Below, piece after piece: positions 46,349-56,763 of a stretch of DNA of 64,000 bases; within the stretch, counting starts at the first letter, position 1; each line of letters starts with the position of its first letter. Origin of the DNA: Lasiosphaeris hirsuta. Its lineage: Eukaryota; Ascomycota; Sordariomycetes; Sordariales; Lasiosphaeriaceae. Location of the stretch: NCBI GenBank assembly GCA_030549175.1, contig JAUKUA010000005.1:1674001-1738000 (forward strand). Reading direction: 5' to 3'. The position numbers and the translations under genes are program-made. The notes under the pieces are model-generated. The model saw only the letters and a list, made by a program, of their open reading frames with translations, was not told where the DNA came from and searched no databases.

Positions 46349-48824
46349 TCAACTTCCCTTCCTAATCGGTTGTAGCCCAAAGATCTCATCCGCGGAAAGC
46401 TTCCTCTCGCTCGTCACGTCGGCGGCGACAACCTCACCAAAGAGAAATGCGTTTCGTTCACGGCTAGCATTGCTTTGACGCTTTTTATGACCGACACCGG
46501 CTCCGCCGCTGCTGGATGGCCGGCTGGAAGGCAGGAAGGAGGGTGTAGAGTGTGCAGAAGACGAGAGTGTGGTGTCTGGTTCTAGCATCCATGCGAAAGA
46601 CGACTGTGCTAATGATGACCGGGTCGGAATCGGGCCGTTCGGCCGGACATTCGGAGTGCTTGGGGCTGGGGTAACGGTAGGGGCGGTTGGGGTTGTGGAT
46701 GACGAAGTTTCAGTGTAATCACTAGTGATTTTGGGTGCTGGTATCGCGGTAGGTTCAGGGGTATAAGCATCCATCATATCGGTGTCTTCAGCGGCTTGCT
46801 GGGGCTGTGAGTCCTCCTCCTCTGGCAGGGGGGCAAGCCCGGCGCTCCTCGGTTCGTGCTCTGGCGAGGATAGTGTGGATCTTGTTTCCTCCACAGCTGA
46901 CGAGGTCATCACCACAGGAGTTGTGTCGAGGGCAACCGTTGGCGAGCTGATCTCAATATGGTTTGAGATGGTCAATGCATTCAAGGATGGCATCTCCTCC
47001 TCGGGGAGCGCAAGCGATGTGTCTTCCAAACACGCTTTGACAAACTGAATCTTGGAAGCAGCAAACTCCACCGCCTCAACTTGTTTTTCTTTCTCCCCCT
47101 CGAGCCCGGAGGCGACCAGCTGCTTGAGATTGGTGATGGACCCTTCCAACATAGCGGCTAGCTGGCGATTCCTCCGCTCCATCAACGTTGCAACGAGTGA
47201 GTGGTCTGATGGCGTCAGTCTGCTCTCGCCAATCGAAACTCGGCTCCCCTGACTAGGAGTCCGGGTTTCCTGTAAGCCTTGCATGTTGCGTCGTATCTCG
47301 CCAACGGCATCTCGAACAGCCTGGTTGATCCCGAGTTTCTCACCACGCTCAATCATTCCCTTGGTAGCACCTTGCAACAGTGCCTCGACACCGCCTGGCT
47401 GCTGTAGGAGAAGTCTTGCAGTCGATGACAATGGCGATTTAGCGCCAAGAGTTCGCTGTCTTAAGCTACCAAAACCCTGAAATGATGGCGTGGAGGCGCG
47501 CGAGGCTTTGGTTGGCGTTGTTGATGGGCTCTTCCCAGTGTACTTAAAAATTAAGGTCACGCCGCCAGCGGCGTTTTGGTGGTCTTTCAGATAAATGGCG
47601 TCGTCAACGAAGGTGTGAGGGCCATGCGGTGGCTGGGGTGCGGGATACTTCAACAAAAGCTGCAAGGCTACCGAGTAGTCTGCTTCAAGCACTAATTTTC
47701 TGATCAGTTTCGAACGGGCATGCCGCTTAGGGTGATGTAGGGACCTACGGGTCCAGCGAATCCTAAGCAACATAGCAACGCAGATAAGGTCTATAAGCTC
47801 TAAATTTGGATCAAAGGCGAATATGGTGTCCCAGAAAGCCAATAGTCGCTCAAATGGGAACTCTCGACCAAAAAGGAGGCGAATCCAGCGGCTAACAATG
47901 ATTAGACGCTTTGGATCCCTGATATGTCAGGGTTAAAGGACTCACATAAGAAAGATCTGTGGTAGAACCTCGATGTTGCGGAGGTGGGTTGCAAGCTCCT
48001 GATCAACTCTCATCAAGGCCACTTCATGAATATATTTGGACTTTTCCACGATTGTGTTTCTGTCCCGGGCCAAAGATGGGGAATCTGAGCCAACCTCGTA
48101 GAAAGCGCTCGCGCGGCCCATGACCCTTGAGAAAAGGGCATAGGCGTCGTGCTCAATGAATCGGGAGTCCAGAGTGTCTGCCATTGCGACGTTCTCGCCG
48201 TCCTCTGCTGGGGCTAGCGCACGATCTATCGCATCCTGGGCCACAACCAAGACGATAGGGGCAAGGAGTTCGTGCATGCCCTGTCGGTAGCCACCAACGC
48301 TGGGGTTTAGTTTGCAGTAGAGAAACAGAATGTCCAGGATCATGGTCTGGATGGCCTCTTGATGGTAGAAGGGCTCATCCGGAAGCCTACGGACATCCTG
48401 GAGGATCTCGGCCCGGACAAGCTCGTCTTTGCGTACGGACTCCCAGGGCGAGTCCGGGTCGTCGGCAAGGGGATCAAAGGAGAGGGCGGCGAGCTGTTCT
48501 GGGTGCTTGATGAACCTCATGTGCTGGTCGCACAGCGAACTGTACAGGCCACGCGACTCGGCCAGGATGTGCGACCATTGGGTGAAGGGGGCATCGCGGA
48601 AGAGCAGGAAGGCTCTCCAGCACACGGAACGGCAACCGGCGAGGCACGGACTGGTGGGGCCGTTGAACTTGACAGCCCGTTGGAGGTTGGCGATGCTTGG
48701 GCCGTGCTGAAGCGTTTCTTCCCACTTTAACCTGTTGATAGTGTGAGTTGATCCAGCGCGCAGTGGCAAGACACCAAGAGGGAAAATGAGGCGGGACTTA
48801 CTTCGTCTCAGCAAAAGATCTCAT
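46349..48824 (-). CDS. TBC-domain Rab GTPase-activating protein, TBC1D5-like
   Basis: Four exons, complement(join(46349..47691,47749..47891,47946..48731,48802..48824)), 764 aa. The first exon codes only MRSFAET plus two bases; introns are 70, 54 and 57 bases. The third intron is in frame, and removing it gives RIRWTLLEADYSVAL. The TBC domain covers about residues 37-330, with CRSVCWRAFLL, SFDPLADDPDSPW, IxxDxxR as ILQDVRR (Arg123) and YxQ as YRQGMHELLAPIV (Gln158), so both catalytic fingers are present. The SxDPLxxDxxSxW insert and the GMHELLAPI stretch are typical of TBC1D5, a Rab7 GAP that works with retromer on endosomes. The long C-terminal half is disordered, Ser/Thr/Pro-rich, with one predicted coiled coil near the ERRNRQLAAMLEGS segment. 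Confidence 0.9.
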
Positions 48825-49510
48825 GATTATGGCACGCTCTGCATGTTCGACCAGCGAAGGAAAATGGGAGAGAAATCTCTGGCGCGCTTATACGAGGTGC
48901 AGCTTTGCGCGCGAAGGGTAGGGTCCTGAGTAATGTATATACTTGTGGTTTGGCTCGTCGATGTAGCGATATGATGACGGCGGGATGGAAGTCAGCAGAC
49001 AATCGGAACGCGAGGACCTGCGGACCTAATGCGGGCAGCCAAGGAATCAACGGCTGCCGTCTTGTGAGTGGGCCCCTAAACTGACAGGACCCAATCCCAT
49101 GCCATCTGGAGTCTTCAACACCACAAAAAAAAACCCCTGTCTCCGGCTGTCTCGCTGCAGGGCGCTCTCCCGCCACCCAATCCCCGGGAAAATCACCAGC
49201 CTCGAACCCACCGTGTGCAGGCAGGGATGCAGCCCGATCAGCAAGAGCTGGAGCGAGAAGCATTGGCCATCGACGACGGAAGAGAAGGAACAAAAGTGAC
49301 TCACGCTGCAACTTTCTGTTCCTGCATCCTCTCCGCACATCGCTCGACCGCGACGGCAACCGCGAATCCCGTCGACGCGTACCCGCGCGTTGCGCCGCCG
49401 GATGACGTCGTTCGGGCTGTTGAACTTCACGCCGTGTCCCCGTGCCCGCACTGCGCGACGAGTTCTAGGTGACCAAGTCTGATAGACGAACCGCAACCAA
49501 GACAACAACC
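48825..49510. promoter_or_regulatory. Divergent promoter between TBC1D5-like and aftiphilin-like genes
   Basis: 686 bases separate the two start codons, which face away from each other. The region must carry both promoters; no frame inside it is supported. Confidence 0.6.
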
Positions 49511-51355
49511 ATGTCCGCCGACCTTTTTGCTGCCTTCGAGCCACCTCGGGCCTCCAAACCGCAGCAGAACCAGACCTCCTCCGCTAACATCCCAGCCGAA
49601 AAGGCTGGCGCAGCTGACCCCTTCTCATTTCTGGCCTCCATCCTTTCGGCTCCTCAATCACAGAACGGCCAGCAAATATCACAGTGGCCGCCGCTTCATC
49701 AGCAGCCAATAGCCCAGGCGAGCTGGAGCGCATGGCCGCCGGCCCAGGCCGATCCGCCGCAAAGTACGAGTGTATGGGGGGATCTTGCTGGTCTAACCGA
49801 GCCCCCTTCCGGGCAAAATGCACCGGCGGCAGGAGAAGAGGACGATGACGGCTGGGGTGACTTTGAAACTGCCGCAACTCATGCTCCTCAACCGCGGCCC
49901 GCCCTCTCTACCTTCAGCAGTATGAGTAGTGCGGGTGGTGTCGGTAGCACGGGCAGCATGGGAACCGCAACAGCAGAACCGCCACGGACCCGCCTCGTAA
50001 GAGCGTCGACCATCGACTTGATGACCAATAAGCTGCTAGATATAGATTTAACCTCGTCTACGCTGGAACCTTGGCAGCAACGGCCGTCTTGGGAGAAGAC
50101 GGAGTCGGTAAAATCTCCGCCAAAGGCTAAGCAAAGCCCAAACCCCAACGTTCTTTTCGATGCCGATGACTTCGATGGCGAGGGGGAGGGTGACGATGAC
50201 GACTTTGGCGATTTCGAGACCGTAGGGGCACCTGCATCTATTCCTGTGGCCGTCTCAGCAAAACCGACCGTTGATCTCCTATCGGCTACAATTAGCAACA
50301 GCACTGTTCAACAACCGAAGAAGCAGCCTCCTGGGCTGACTCTAACCAGTATGAGCCTCACCAGCAGCCCACCATCTTATCCTCAGGCGCCAAAATCTCC
50401 CTATGGCTCCTTTCAAACCCGCAAGCCAGAACAGGTAAAACAGCTCAAGGTCAAAACTCCCTTGGCACCAGAGTTCCCGATAGCAGTCAAAGAAGCATCA
50501 CCTTCCCCAGTTACTGCCTGGCCCTCCGTCGAACAGGACGGGTTCGACGATGAGTGGGCGGAATTCGAAGACAAGCCCGCACCCCAAAAGTCAATGACCA
50601 AGCAACCAGCCCAAGACTGGGGCTGGGGCGAGTCTGAAAAGGAAAAGCCGAAGTCAAAGTCAGCAGCTCTCCCATCTACAACTACGGACATGGCCACCGG
50701 ACCACCACCCACCAACATTCCGCCCCCTTCCGTCCTCCTCTCCGCTTTCCCCCAGCTCCTCGACCTGGCCAATACGTCTTTACTGAAGCCTATAAACGCC
50801 CTCCCCGCTTCTTCCCAGCAGCGTGTCCTCGCTGACACTGCCACCGCCGTGTTTCTGCGTAGCTACCTTGCTCTTGCGACTGTGGCGGGTCGCATCATCG
50901 CGGGCCGCAAGCCGCGCTGGCACCGGGACAAGTTCCTAATGCAGGGTATGGCGATCTCAGCTGCCGGCGGCAAGGGCGGCATGAAGCTGGCCGGCGTCGA
51001 CAGGACGCAGGCGGCACGCGAGGACCGTGAGGCGGCCGAGGTCGTCGCCGTGTGGAAGGCGCAGGTGGGGAGGCTAAGGACCGCGGTGGCGGCTGCGAAC
51101 GCTAATGGCGCACTGGGTAGTGGCGGGGCGTTGAAGGTGCCCGAGTTGAATGCGACCTTGGCAGCACATGCCGTGCAGGGCGTGCTCACGGCGCCCAAGG
51201 CGTGTGTCGTCTGCGGGCTGAAGAGGGACGAAAGGATCGCTAAGGTGGATTTCGACGTTGAGGATAGCTTTGGGGAGTGGTGGGTTGAGTTTTGGGGACA
51301 CCGTGCGTGTAGGAACTTTTGGCTGGAGCACGAGGTCAAGCTGAGGCAGCGGTGA
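49511..51355 (+). CDS. Aftiphilin-like trafficking protein with acidic W/F motifs
   Basis: Single exon, 614 aa, from the ATG at 49511 (MSADLFAAFEPP). The long disordered N-terminal two thirds carry repeated acidic-aromatic motifs: DDDGWGDFE, DDDFGDFE, DDEWAEFE and DWGWGE. These resemble the WxxF / DFxDF peptides by which aftiphilin-type proteins bind AP-1 and GGA gamma-ear domains. DLFAAF and DPFSFL at the N-terminus are also adaptor-binding-like. The globular C-terminal part (about residues 410-614) is helical and ends with CVVC ... HRAC, a possible zinc site, in FGEWWVEFWGHRACRNFWLEHEVKL. I see no kinase motifs, although I recall relatives in some genomes being labelled ppk6. Function is inferred from motifs; the divergent neighbour is an endosomal Rab GAP. 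Confidence 0.72.
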   Translation: MSADLFAAFEPPRASKPQQNQTSSANIPAEKAGAADPFSFLASILSAPQSQNGQQISQWPPLHQQPIAQASWSAWPPAQADPPQSTSVWGDLAGLTEPPSGQNAPAAGEEDDDGWGDFETAATHAPQPRPALSTFSSMSSAGGVGSTGSMGTATAEPPRTRLVRASTIDLMTNKLLDIDLTSSTLEPWQQRPSWEKTESVKSPPKAKQSPNPNVLFDADDFDGEGEGDDDDFGDFETVGAPASIPVAVSAKPTVDLLSATISNSTVQQPKKQPPGLTLTSMSLTSSPPSYPQAPKSPYGSFQTRKPEQVKQLKVKTPLAPEFPIAVKEASPSPVTAWPSVEQDGFDDEWAEFEDKPAPQKSMTKQPAQDWGWGESEKEKPKSKSAALPSTTTDMATGPPPTNIPPPSVLLSAFPQLLDLANTSLLKPINALPASSQQRVLADTATAVFLRSYLALATVAGRIIAGRKPRWHRDKFLMQGMAISAAGGKGGMKLAGVDRTQAAREDREAAEVVAVWKAQVGRLRTAVAAANANGALGSGGALKVPELNATLAAHAVQGVLTAPKACVVCGLKRDERIAKVDFDVEDSFGEWWVEFWGHRACRNFWLEHEVKLRQR

Positions 51356-52000
51356 TGGGAGGTGATGGGGGAAAGCCGTGGGGAAATTTGGATATCTGCT
51401 CTTTCTAAAGCAGTTGTGTAGTCGGGTTGGGAGGTCATATGGAATACATCTGGGCCTAGGTTAGTGTGAAGCTGTATAGGCGCATATCACTGTCAGGCAA
51501 ACAATCTCTTCAGATCGAATAGGGAGTGAAACTTACACCCCAGCGTCTCATCCCCATAACAGTCCGAGCTAGCCACCTTGCCATCTAGCGTTCCCTAAAG
51601 AGGGTTAGGGTTATGTATGCACATCGACCCAACGCCATCGATCCAGCGTAATCTCTCCAATTCGACGAATGCGACATTCTCAAAACTACCTCTAAAACCA
51701 ATCATCACCTTTCAAAAACACACAAAAAAAGATATCATTTAACAAATGCATCATCTTAATGAAAGCACACCATCTCCCCCCCAACCTGACAACGACTTTG
51801 GCGTCCCAACTCACAAGCCCCGATCAAGACCAGTATCCAGGCTACGCGCGAATCGAAGAGGTCCCGGTACTTCGATTCTTAATTTCAAAGCAACAGCCCC
51901 GCGTGCTTGAACTCGAAGCACACCAGAGAGATCGGTCTCCATACTTATACGATCGTTTCTTTTCCCCGCGTCTCCGCCACCAACCTCGCGGGCTCCAGCA
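51356..52000. promoter_or_regulatory. Intergenic, upstream region of Tfc7
   Basis: This gap holds the 3' end of the aftiphilin-like gene and the Tfc7 promoter. It contains a doubled TTAGGG element at 51602..51613 and an A-rich stretch near 51,714-51,745. Confidence 0.55.
51602..51613 (+). promoter_or_regulatory. Doubled TTAGGG (Tbf1-type) motif upstream of Tfc7
   Basis: GGGTTAGGGTTA lies about 390 bases before the Tfc7 start. It matches the telomere-like motif bound by Tbf1-class factors and parallels the element before Efg1. Assignment is by motif only. Confidence 0.45.
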
Positions 52001-53710
52001 ATGTCACTAGAGGTCATCTACGTGACGCGCCATGGGGTTAGTCCATGTTGCCAGCTTTCTGGCGACCTCATTCTTCTACTTTAGCTTATCCGCCCCATTT
52101 CTTTTCCCTCGGTTTTCCCGAGTGGTCGAACCGCTTGGCTCGGATTCGGGGTTCTAGTGATGTTGGGGTCGCTTCTCTGTCGTTTATGGAGAACAAAGCC
52201 CCGTCTTCTACTTTAGCTAGTATCCCCACGGCCTTTGGGCTGAACGTGACTCGAAGGTCATGGTATCCCTTGTACCTGCGCTTTTTACTAGCACTGTCAC
52301 GAGAGTGTCATGGAAATAAAGTTTACCCTATCATGCTATGCCGCCATGGCTAGCTGTCAACTAAGAGGGGACTTGTGTCTCAGATCAGGGACACGCCTAG
52401 CCATCCCCACCTGATACTAGATACACCCTGCAAGAATCTGTTAGCTGACCTGGGCAAGTCGTCTAGTTCCGCTCTAACTGGCTCGTCGATCCGGCCAGCG
52501 GCAGCTACACAGCCATGCTCAGGTCACCTACTGGCGGAGCGGCTGACCCAGCATTGACGGCCCATGGCGTGGAACAGGCCAAAGAGCTGGGGGAGCGGCT
52601 GCTGACCGTCGACCCTCCCATTGAGCGTGTCTACTCTAGCCCCTATTACCGCTGTCTACAAACGGTGGAACCCTTTGTTCGCAGCGCGGCTTCCATTCCG
52701 CCCATAGCCCCATCAACGGCTACCACAAGGGGAGTGCCCAACGGCAGCGGCCTCTTAATTCGAGGCGAGACTGGATTGGGAGAGTGGTATGGCGCGGCGA
52801 CCTTCGAACACCCCGTGCCCTCCCCACGGGAAACGCTTGAGCCACTATTCCCCGCCCTTTTGGATGTCGATTATCGGCCGGTAGTAGTGCCGACGCGCAG
52901 AGGCGAAGGCGTCGACGAGCTCCACGACCGTGTGGCGTCGACTATGAGCGCCCTGATTGCTGAGTGCGACCGGGATGGCGTTCGCGCCATCCTGCTGTGC
53001 TCACACGCTGCTGTTGTCATTGCGCTTGGCCGCATCCTTACAGGCAACATGCCTGACGACATTGAGGTTGAGGACTTTAAGGCCTTTACCTGCGGAGTTA
53101 GTATATATCGACGGCGCCAACAAGGGCAGCACACAGAGAGAGGAGGTGAGGAGGGGAAGAGTATTCCCCTGCCACAGACAGTCGGTGGGGCTGACAATCA
53201 GCCGGTTGCGAATGCAACGGAGATTGACAAGCGGAGACCTCAGCTTTCGGTACACCGCGGGGGCGTGGCGGCGGCGGAAGAGAAAGAGGGCGATGGCGTG
53301 ACAAGAAGTGCCGCCGATGCACGAAATCCAGATCGCCAGATCAGATGTCTTGAATGGCGAGGCCGAGGGGTTTCAGGGGGGTGGAACTGCGAGCTGAATA
53401 GTGACTGCTCTCATCTGTCTGAGGGCGAAGAGCGAGGCTGGTGAGTGGTTGACTCTTAAAACTCCTTTTCGGAATTTCTTCTTCGGCTATTCAGGGCCGG
53501 ACCAAAAGCGGCTTGCTAATATGCTGGCATAGGCGGTTCTCTGGAGATGAGTCGTTTGGTGACACTGTTGGACATGGTAACATGCTCGACGCTGGGGTCC
53601 AATTGGGTGTCGTAGTGGAGGGCCGGCGAAATGGCAGACGCACGGCACCTGGAGGTGATGAGGGCAACGGAGGCAGACCTAAAAACGCAAGAGGTAGTTC
53701 TCGACTTTAG
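52001..53710 (+). CDS. tfc7: TFIIIC tau55 subunit Tfc7 (histidine-phosphatase fold)
   Basis: Three exons, join(52001..52036,52467..53440,53533..53710), 395 aa. The first exon codes MSLEVIYVTRHG and stops exactly after the catalytic RHG. A long 430-base intron follows (GTTAGT...GTCTAG), then FRSNWLVDPASGSYTA. The second intron (92 bases) joins a TGG codon and gives WRFSGDESFGD, the expected conserved C-terminal element. The phosphatase-fold residues are visible: Arg10-His11, ERVYSSPYYRCLQT, GLGEWYGA and LLCSHAAVVIALGRIL, followed by EDFKAFTCGVSIY. In yeast Tfc7 is a subunit of TFIIIC (tau) needed for RNA polymerase III transcription. Fungal relatives keep complete catalytic residues, so enzyme activity is plausible. 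A low-complexity, charged insert lies at about residues 235-330. Confidence 0.87.
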
Positions 53711-56700
53711 AACCTGCCGATAGTACTGTGCGGTTTTGCAGTCAGTAAAATGCTGTTTTACTGTGAAGGCCAGTACACCTGGCTTCGGATGTGGGCATGC
53801 CAATGCTTTCTCGCACCCCTCCTCATCCTACCCTTTCCTCATGATCTTCGTTGCAGGTCAGGAAACAAGACAGGACCAAGCACCTAGTTCTCCCTCCCTC
53901 ACAGCGTCCCGCGGCGATCACCCTCCCGGACATTTGCATCTCGCCCGTTGGTGAAACAAACTTCTCTAGGTTTTTGTGCCATAGGGATTTGAAGTGCCAG
54001 AGAGAAAACCGGGAAATTTTGAGACGACAGCTGCCGTGTAACTGTAACTTCAAAACCCCCCCTTTCACGGGCAGAGGCCAAAGCCGAAGCCGACCGAGGA
54101 GGTAAGTTACACAAGATCTTGCAAGGGATCGAGACGCACAGCCAGCCTGCTGCCAACAACTAACCAGCCTGCCGTGTGGTTACCTTGCAGCGACTGGTGG
54201 CGCTTTGATTTTGACTGACAACTCAAGGTGCGGTACATACAGTGGGAGACAAGAGATTGTTGCTGTATGCGTGCGACCCGTGGGATGGTGAAGGACTGAT
54301 GCGAGCGAGGTAAGATAGGATGGGGAAAATTAATGCAATGACCGGTCCTACTTCCAGACCTGCCTTTCTTGTACAGATAGCCGATACTTCTATTGAACAC
54401 GATGTTAATTCTACTTGGTGGTTGTTCTGATGACATACCAAAAGTTGAGGGGGCCATTTGATGTGTTTTACCTACTGTGTAAAATGCACAAGGAAAGCGA
54501 ACAGTGGGCGGCTGGTTGAAGGTGAGTCGTATGTGAGGTAAAGTTGATAGGACAGAAAAACAAGCTACTGCACAAGTGCTGCGTGCAAAGTGGTGGGAGG
54601 CGGAAGGAAGAGCGACAAGTCACCATCTCGAATCCGAAGCGAAATACTGCAGCATGCGTCCTCGAATCCCAAAACAGTAAGCGTTTAGCTTGTCGGTTTG
54701 GGAACGGAAGGGTATAAAAACAGCAAGAAGACGGGGAATTGTTGATGTCATTTTATAAATGAGTAAAAATATCACGAGTTCGTGACACAAAGTCGTGGCC
54801 AAGGAGGGGAGGCAAGGTGGTGGGGTAAACGGAGGCTGAAGATGGGTCGTAGGGTAGGGGCCAAGGATTCATGCATAATGAGCCAATCGCTGCACGAGCC
54901 GGACCGGACAATGACAATGCGTGCCCCACTCAGCCTACTGGCCAACGTTTGTTTTCGGGCACTTTTTTTCCTGTTGGCAGGTAATTCTACATGATACATG
55001 CAACTCCTAGTTATTACTACAGTATGAGAAACCCCTCTCAATCAAAATCTTTCTCTGGGGGAGAAGATGTTGGAGACCGAGATGTTGAGTTTCAAATTAT
55101 GTTTTCTATTTCCACACACGACCCACCCCTGGGCCCATTGAAAGCTGTCAGGGCCAACGCCTACCACTTGAGGTTTCCTATGGGGTTTGGAGATGCCGAA
55201 GAAAGATCGCAGCAGATCTCGGTCGGGCTTATCACGGAGAGGGGAACAAATGGGGGCATATGCCCCTCATCACTGTCAGCGGCTTCTCGGCTGTGGCCGC
55301 TGCCGCTGGCTGCCGCTGGATATCTCCACTTGTTAGGCTACCGAACATGCAGGACAATCCTAGCTCAGACTGCACTTGCAACAGAAAGGAGCAGCCCGGT
55401 AGCGTCCGCAACTGCCTGTCTCGGGCTGCCTCAGAGGGACAGGTCGCAGCCTAGATGCTACGTGCGGGAGGGTATGGAGGTGGAGAAGGAGTAGAGAGAA
55501 GATGGCGGGCAGAGTAGGGCAGCGAGTCGGATCGTGTCATGGAAAGAAGGTTTGTAGGCTGCCGACTTCGCCCACCTCACCCTCCCATCTTCCCAGGTGC
55601 ATCCCCTTCATGGCCCAGCTGAGATGGGCAGCAGCATTTGCAAGCTCCCGCATCGTCCATCCGCCGTCATTTGTTTCTCAGCACTGTGGCACACACGGTG
55701 ACAATGCCGCTGTGGGCAACCTGCCAACCTGCAGCCTGTGATGGTTCGGACTGAAATCAGTCCGACAGCTTGCAGATGCTCGAACCCAGGAGCGTCTCGT
55801 TCGTACGCTGGTGCCTTCTTTTCTCCCACAGCCTAGTTAGGGGGGCTCTTTTGCGCCTTGCTCCGTCCGCGGCACCAGAGATCAAGGTTTAGGGCCAGCT
55901 GACGACTACGAGGTAGACTAACAAGGTAGAGCTCATCAAGATGTTGACTTGGTCGCCTTGGTCGCCTACCTCAAGCATCAAGCAGGGTCCACCACCTCGA
56001 AGACACGGGACACAAACGTCGCCGCTTTCGCCGATAGGTCTTTACATTAACACAATGGACACCGGCGTCTGCTAACCTAACTCCACCGCCTCGCCACTAA
56101 CAGCTAGCCCGTGGAGCTGTGACATGACACCGTTCTGCCGCGACGCTGTGGCTTCTAGGGCTCAGGGAGATCGAGTCCGCCTCCGTGTTGATCCATCTAA
56201 TTCGCCGTATGTTGTCTCGGGATTTTGGTGTCGAGCTGGGGGGTTGACGCTCCCTTGCTGCTTGGGCCGCTCGGAAGCGCTGGCCTAGACTTGTCGTAAC
56301 TCCTTCCCCCAAGTCCAGCGCAATAGATGAAAAAGGCCGTACTCATGCTAACGGCGGTACGTACTGGCTTGGCATATACAAACCGCCAACCGTCATCCAC
56401 GGTCATTTAAGCCTACGGGCGAAACACACTTTAGTACGGCCACAATATACACGCCCCTCCCTGAAGCTTACAGATCACTAGGCCGCTCGAGGTGTAGTGC
56501 ATCGCGGGAGCAGGTGGTGGAACCCTTAGATGCAGCGGGAGAGATCACTACGAATGCGAACCACTGCATGAAGATGTTCCCCAGAGACCCGCCTTGCAGA
56601 GTCGTCTTTCCAGTCTCCTTTCCTTATGTATATCAGGACCCGCTGTAAATTCCCGTCCATGTCCACCATCCTCAGCACATATCGTGGGGTTTGCGTTTTC

Positions 56701-56763
56701 TAGGTATCCTTCGTCTTCACATCTACCCCTACTCCCTGCTCTCTCCACCTCCTCTCCTTCAAA
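53711..56763. other. 3-kb intergenic region with a CGG palindrome
   Basis: This gap lies between Tfc7 and the Myb-like gene, both on the + strand. Frames such as 54991..55494 show no family resemblance. A perfect 9-bp inverted repeat containing CGG-N12-CCG lies at 55746..55765. No RNA gene is seen. Confidence 0.5.
55746..55765. promoter_or_regulatory. Palindrome with CGG-N12-CCG, possible Zn2Cys6 factor site
   Basis: TCGGACTGA, two A residues, then TCAGTCCGA: a perfect 9-bp inverted repeat. Inverted CGG triplets at fixed spacing are the classic target of fungal binuclear zinc-cluster dimers. It lies about 1 kb upstream of the Myb-like gene. Confidence 0.35.

Noticed and set aside
49511..51355. 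Protein kinase identity for the aftiphilin-like gene
   Set aside because: No glycine loop, HRD or DFG motif is present, despite kinase-type names I recall for relatives.
54991..55494. 167-codon frame between Tfc7 and the Myb-like gene
   Set aside because: No recognisable motif and no supporting exon; probably chance in GC-balanced DNA.
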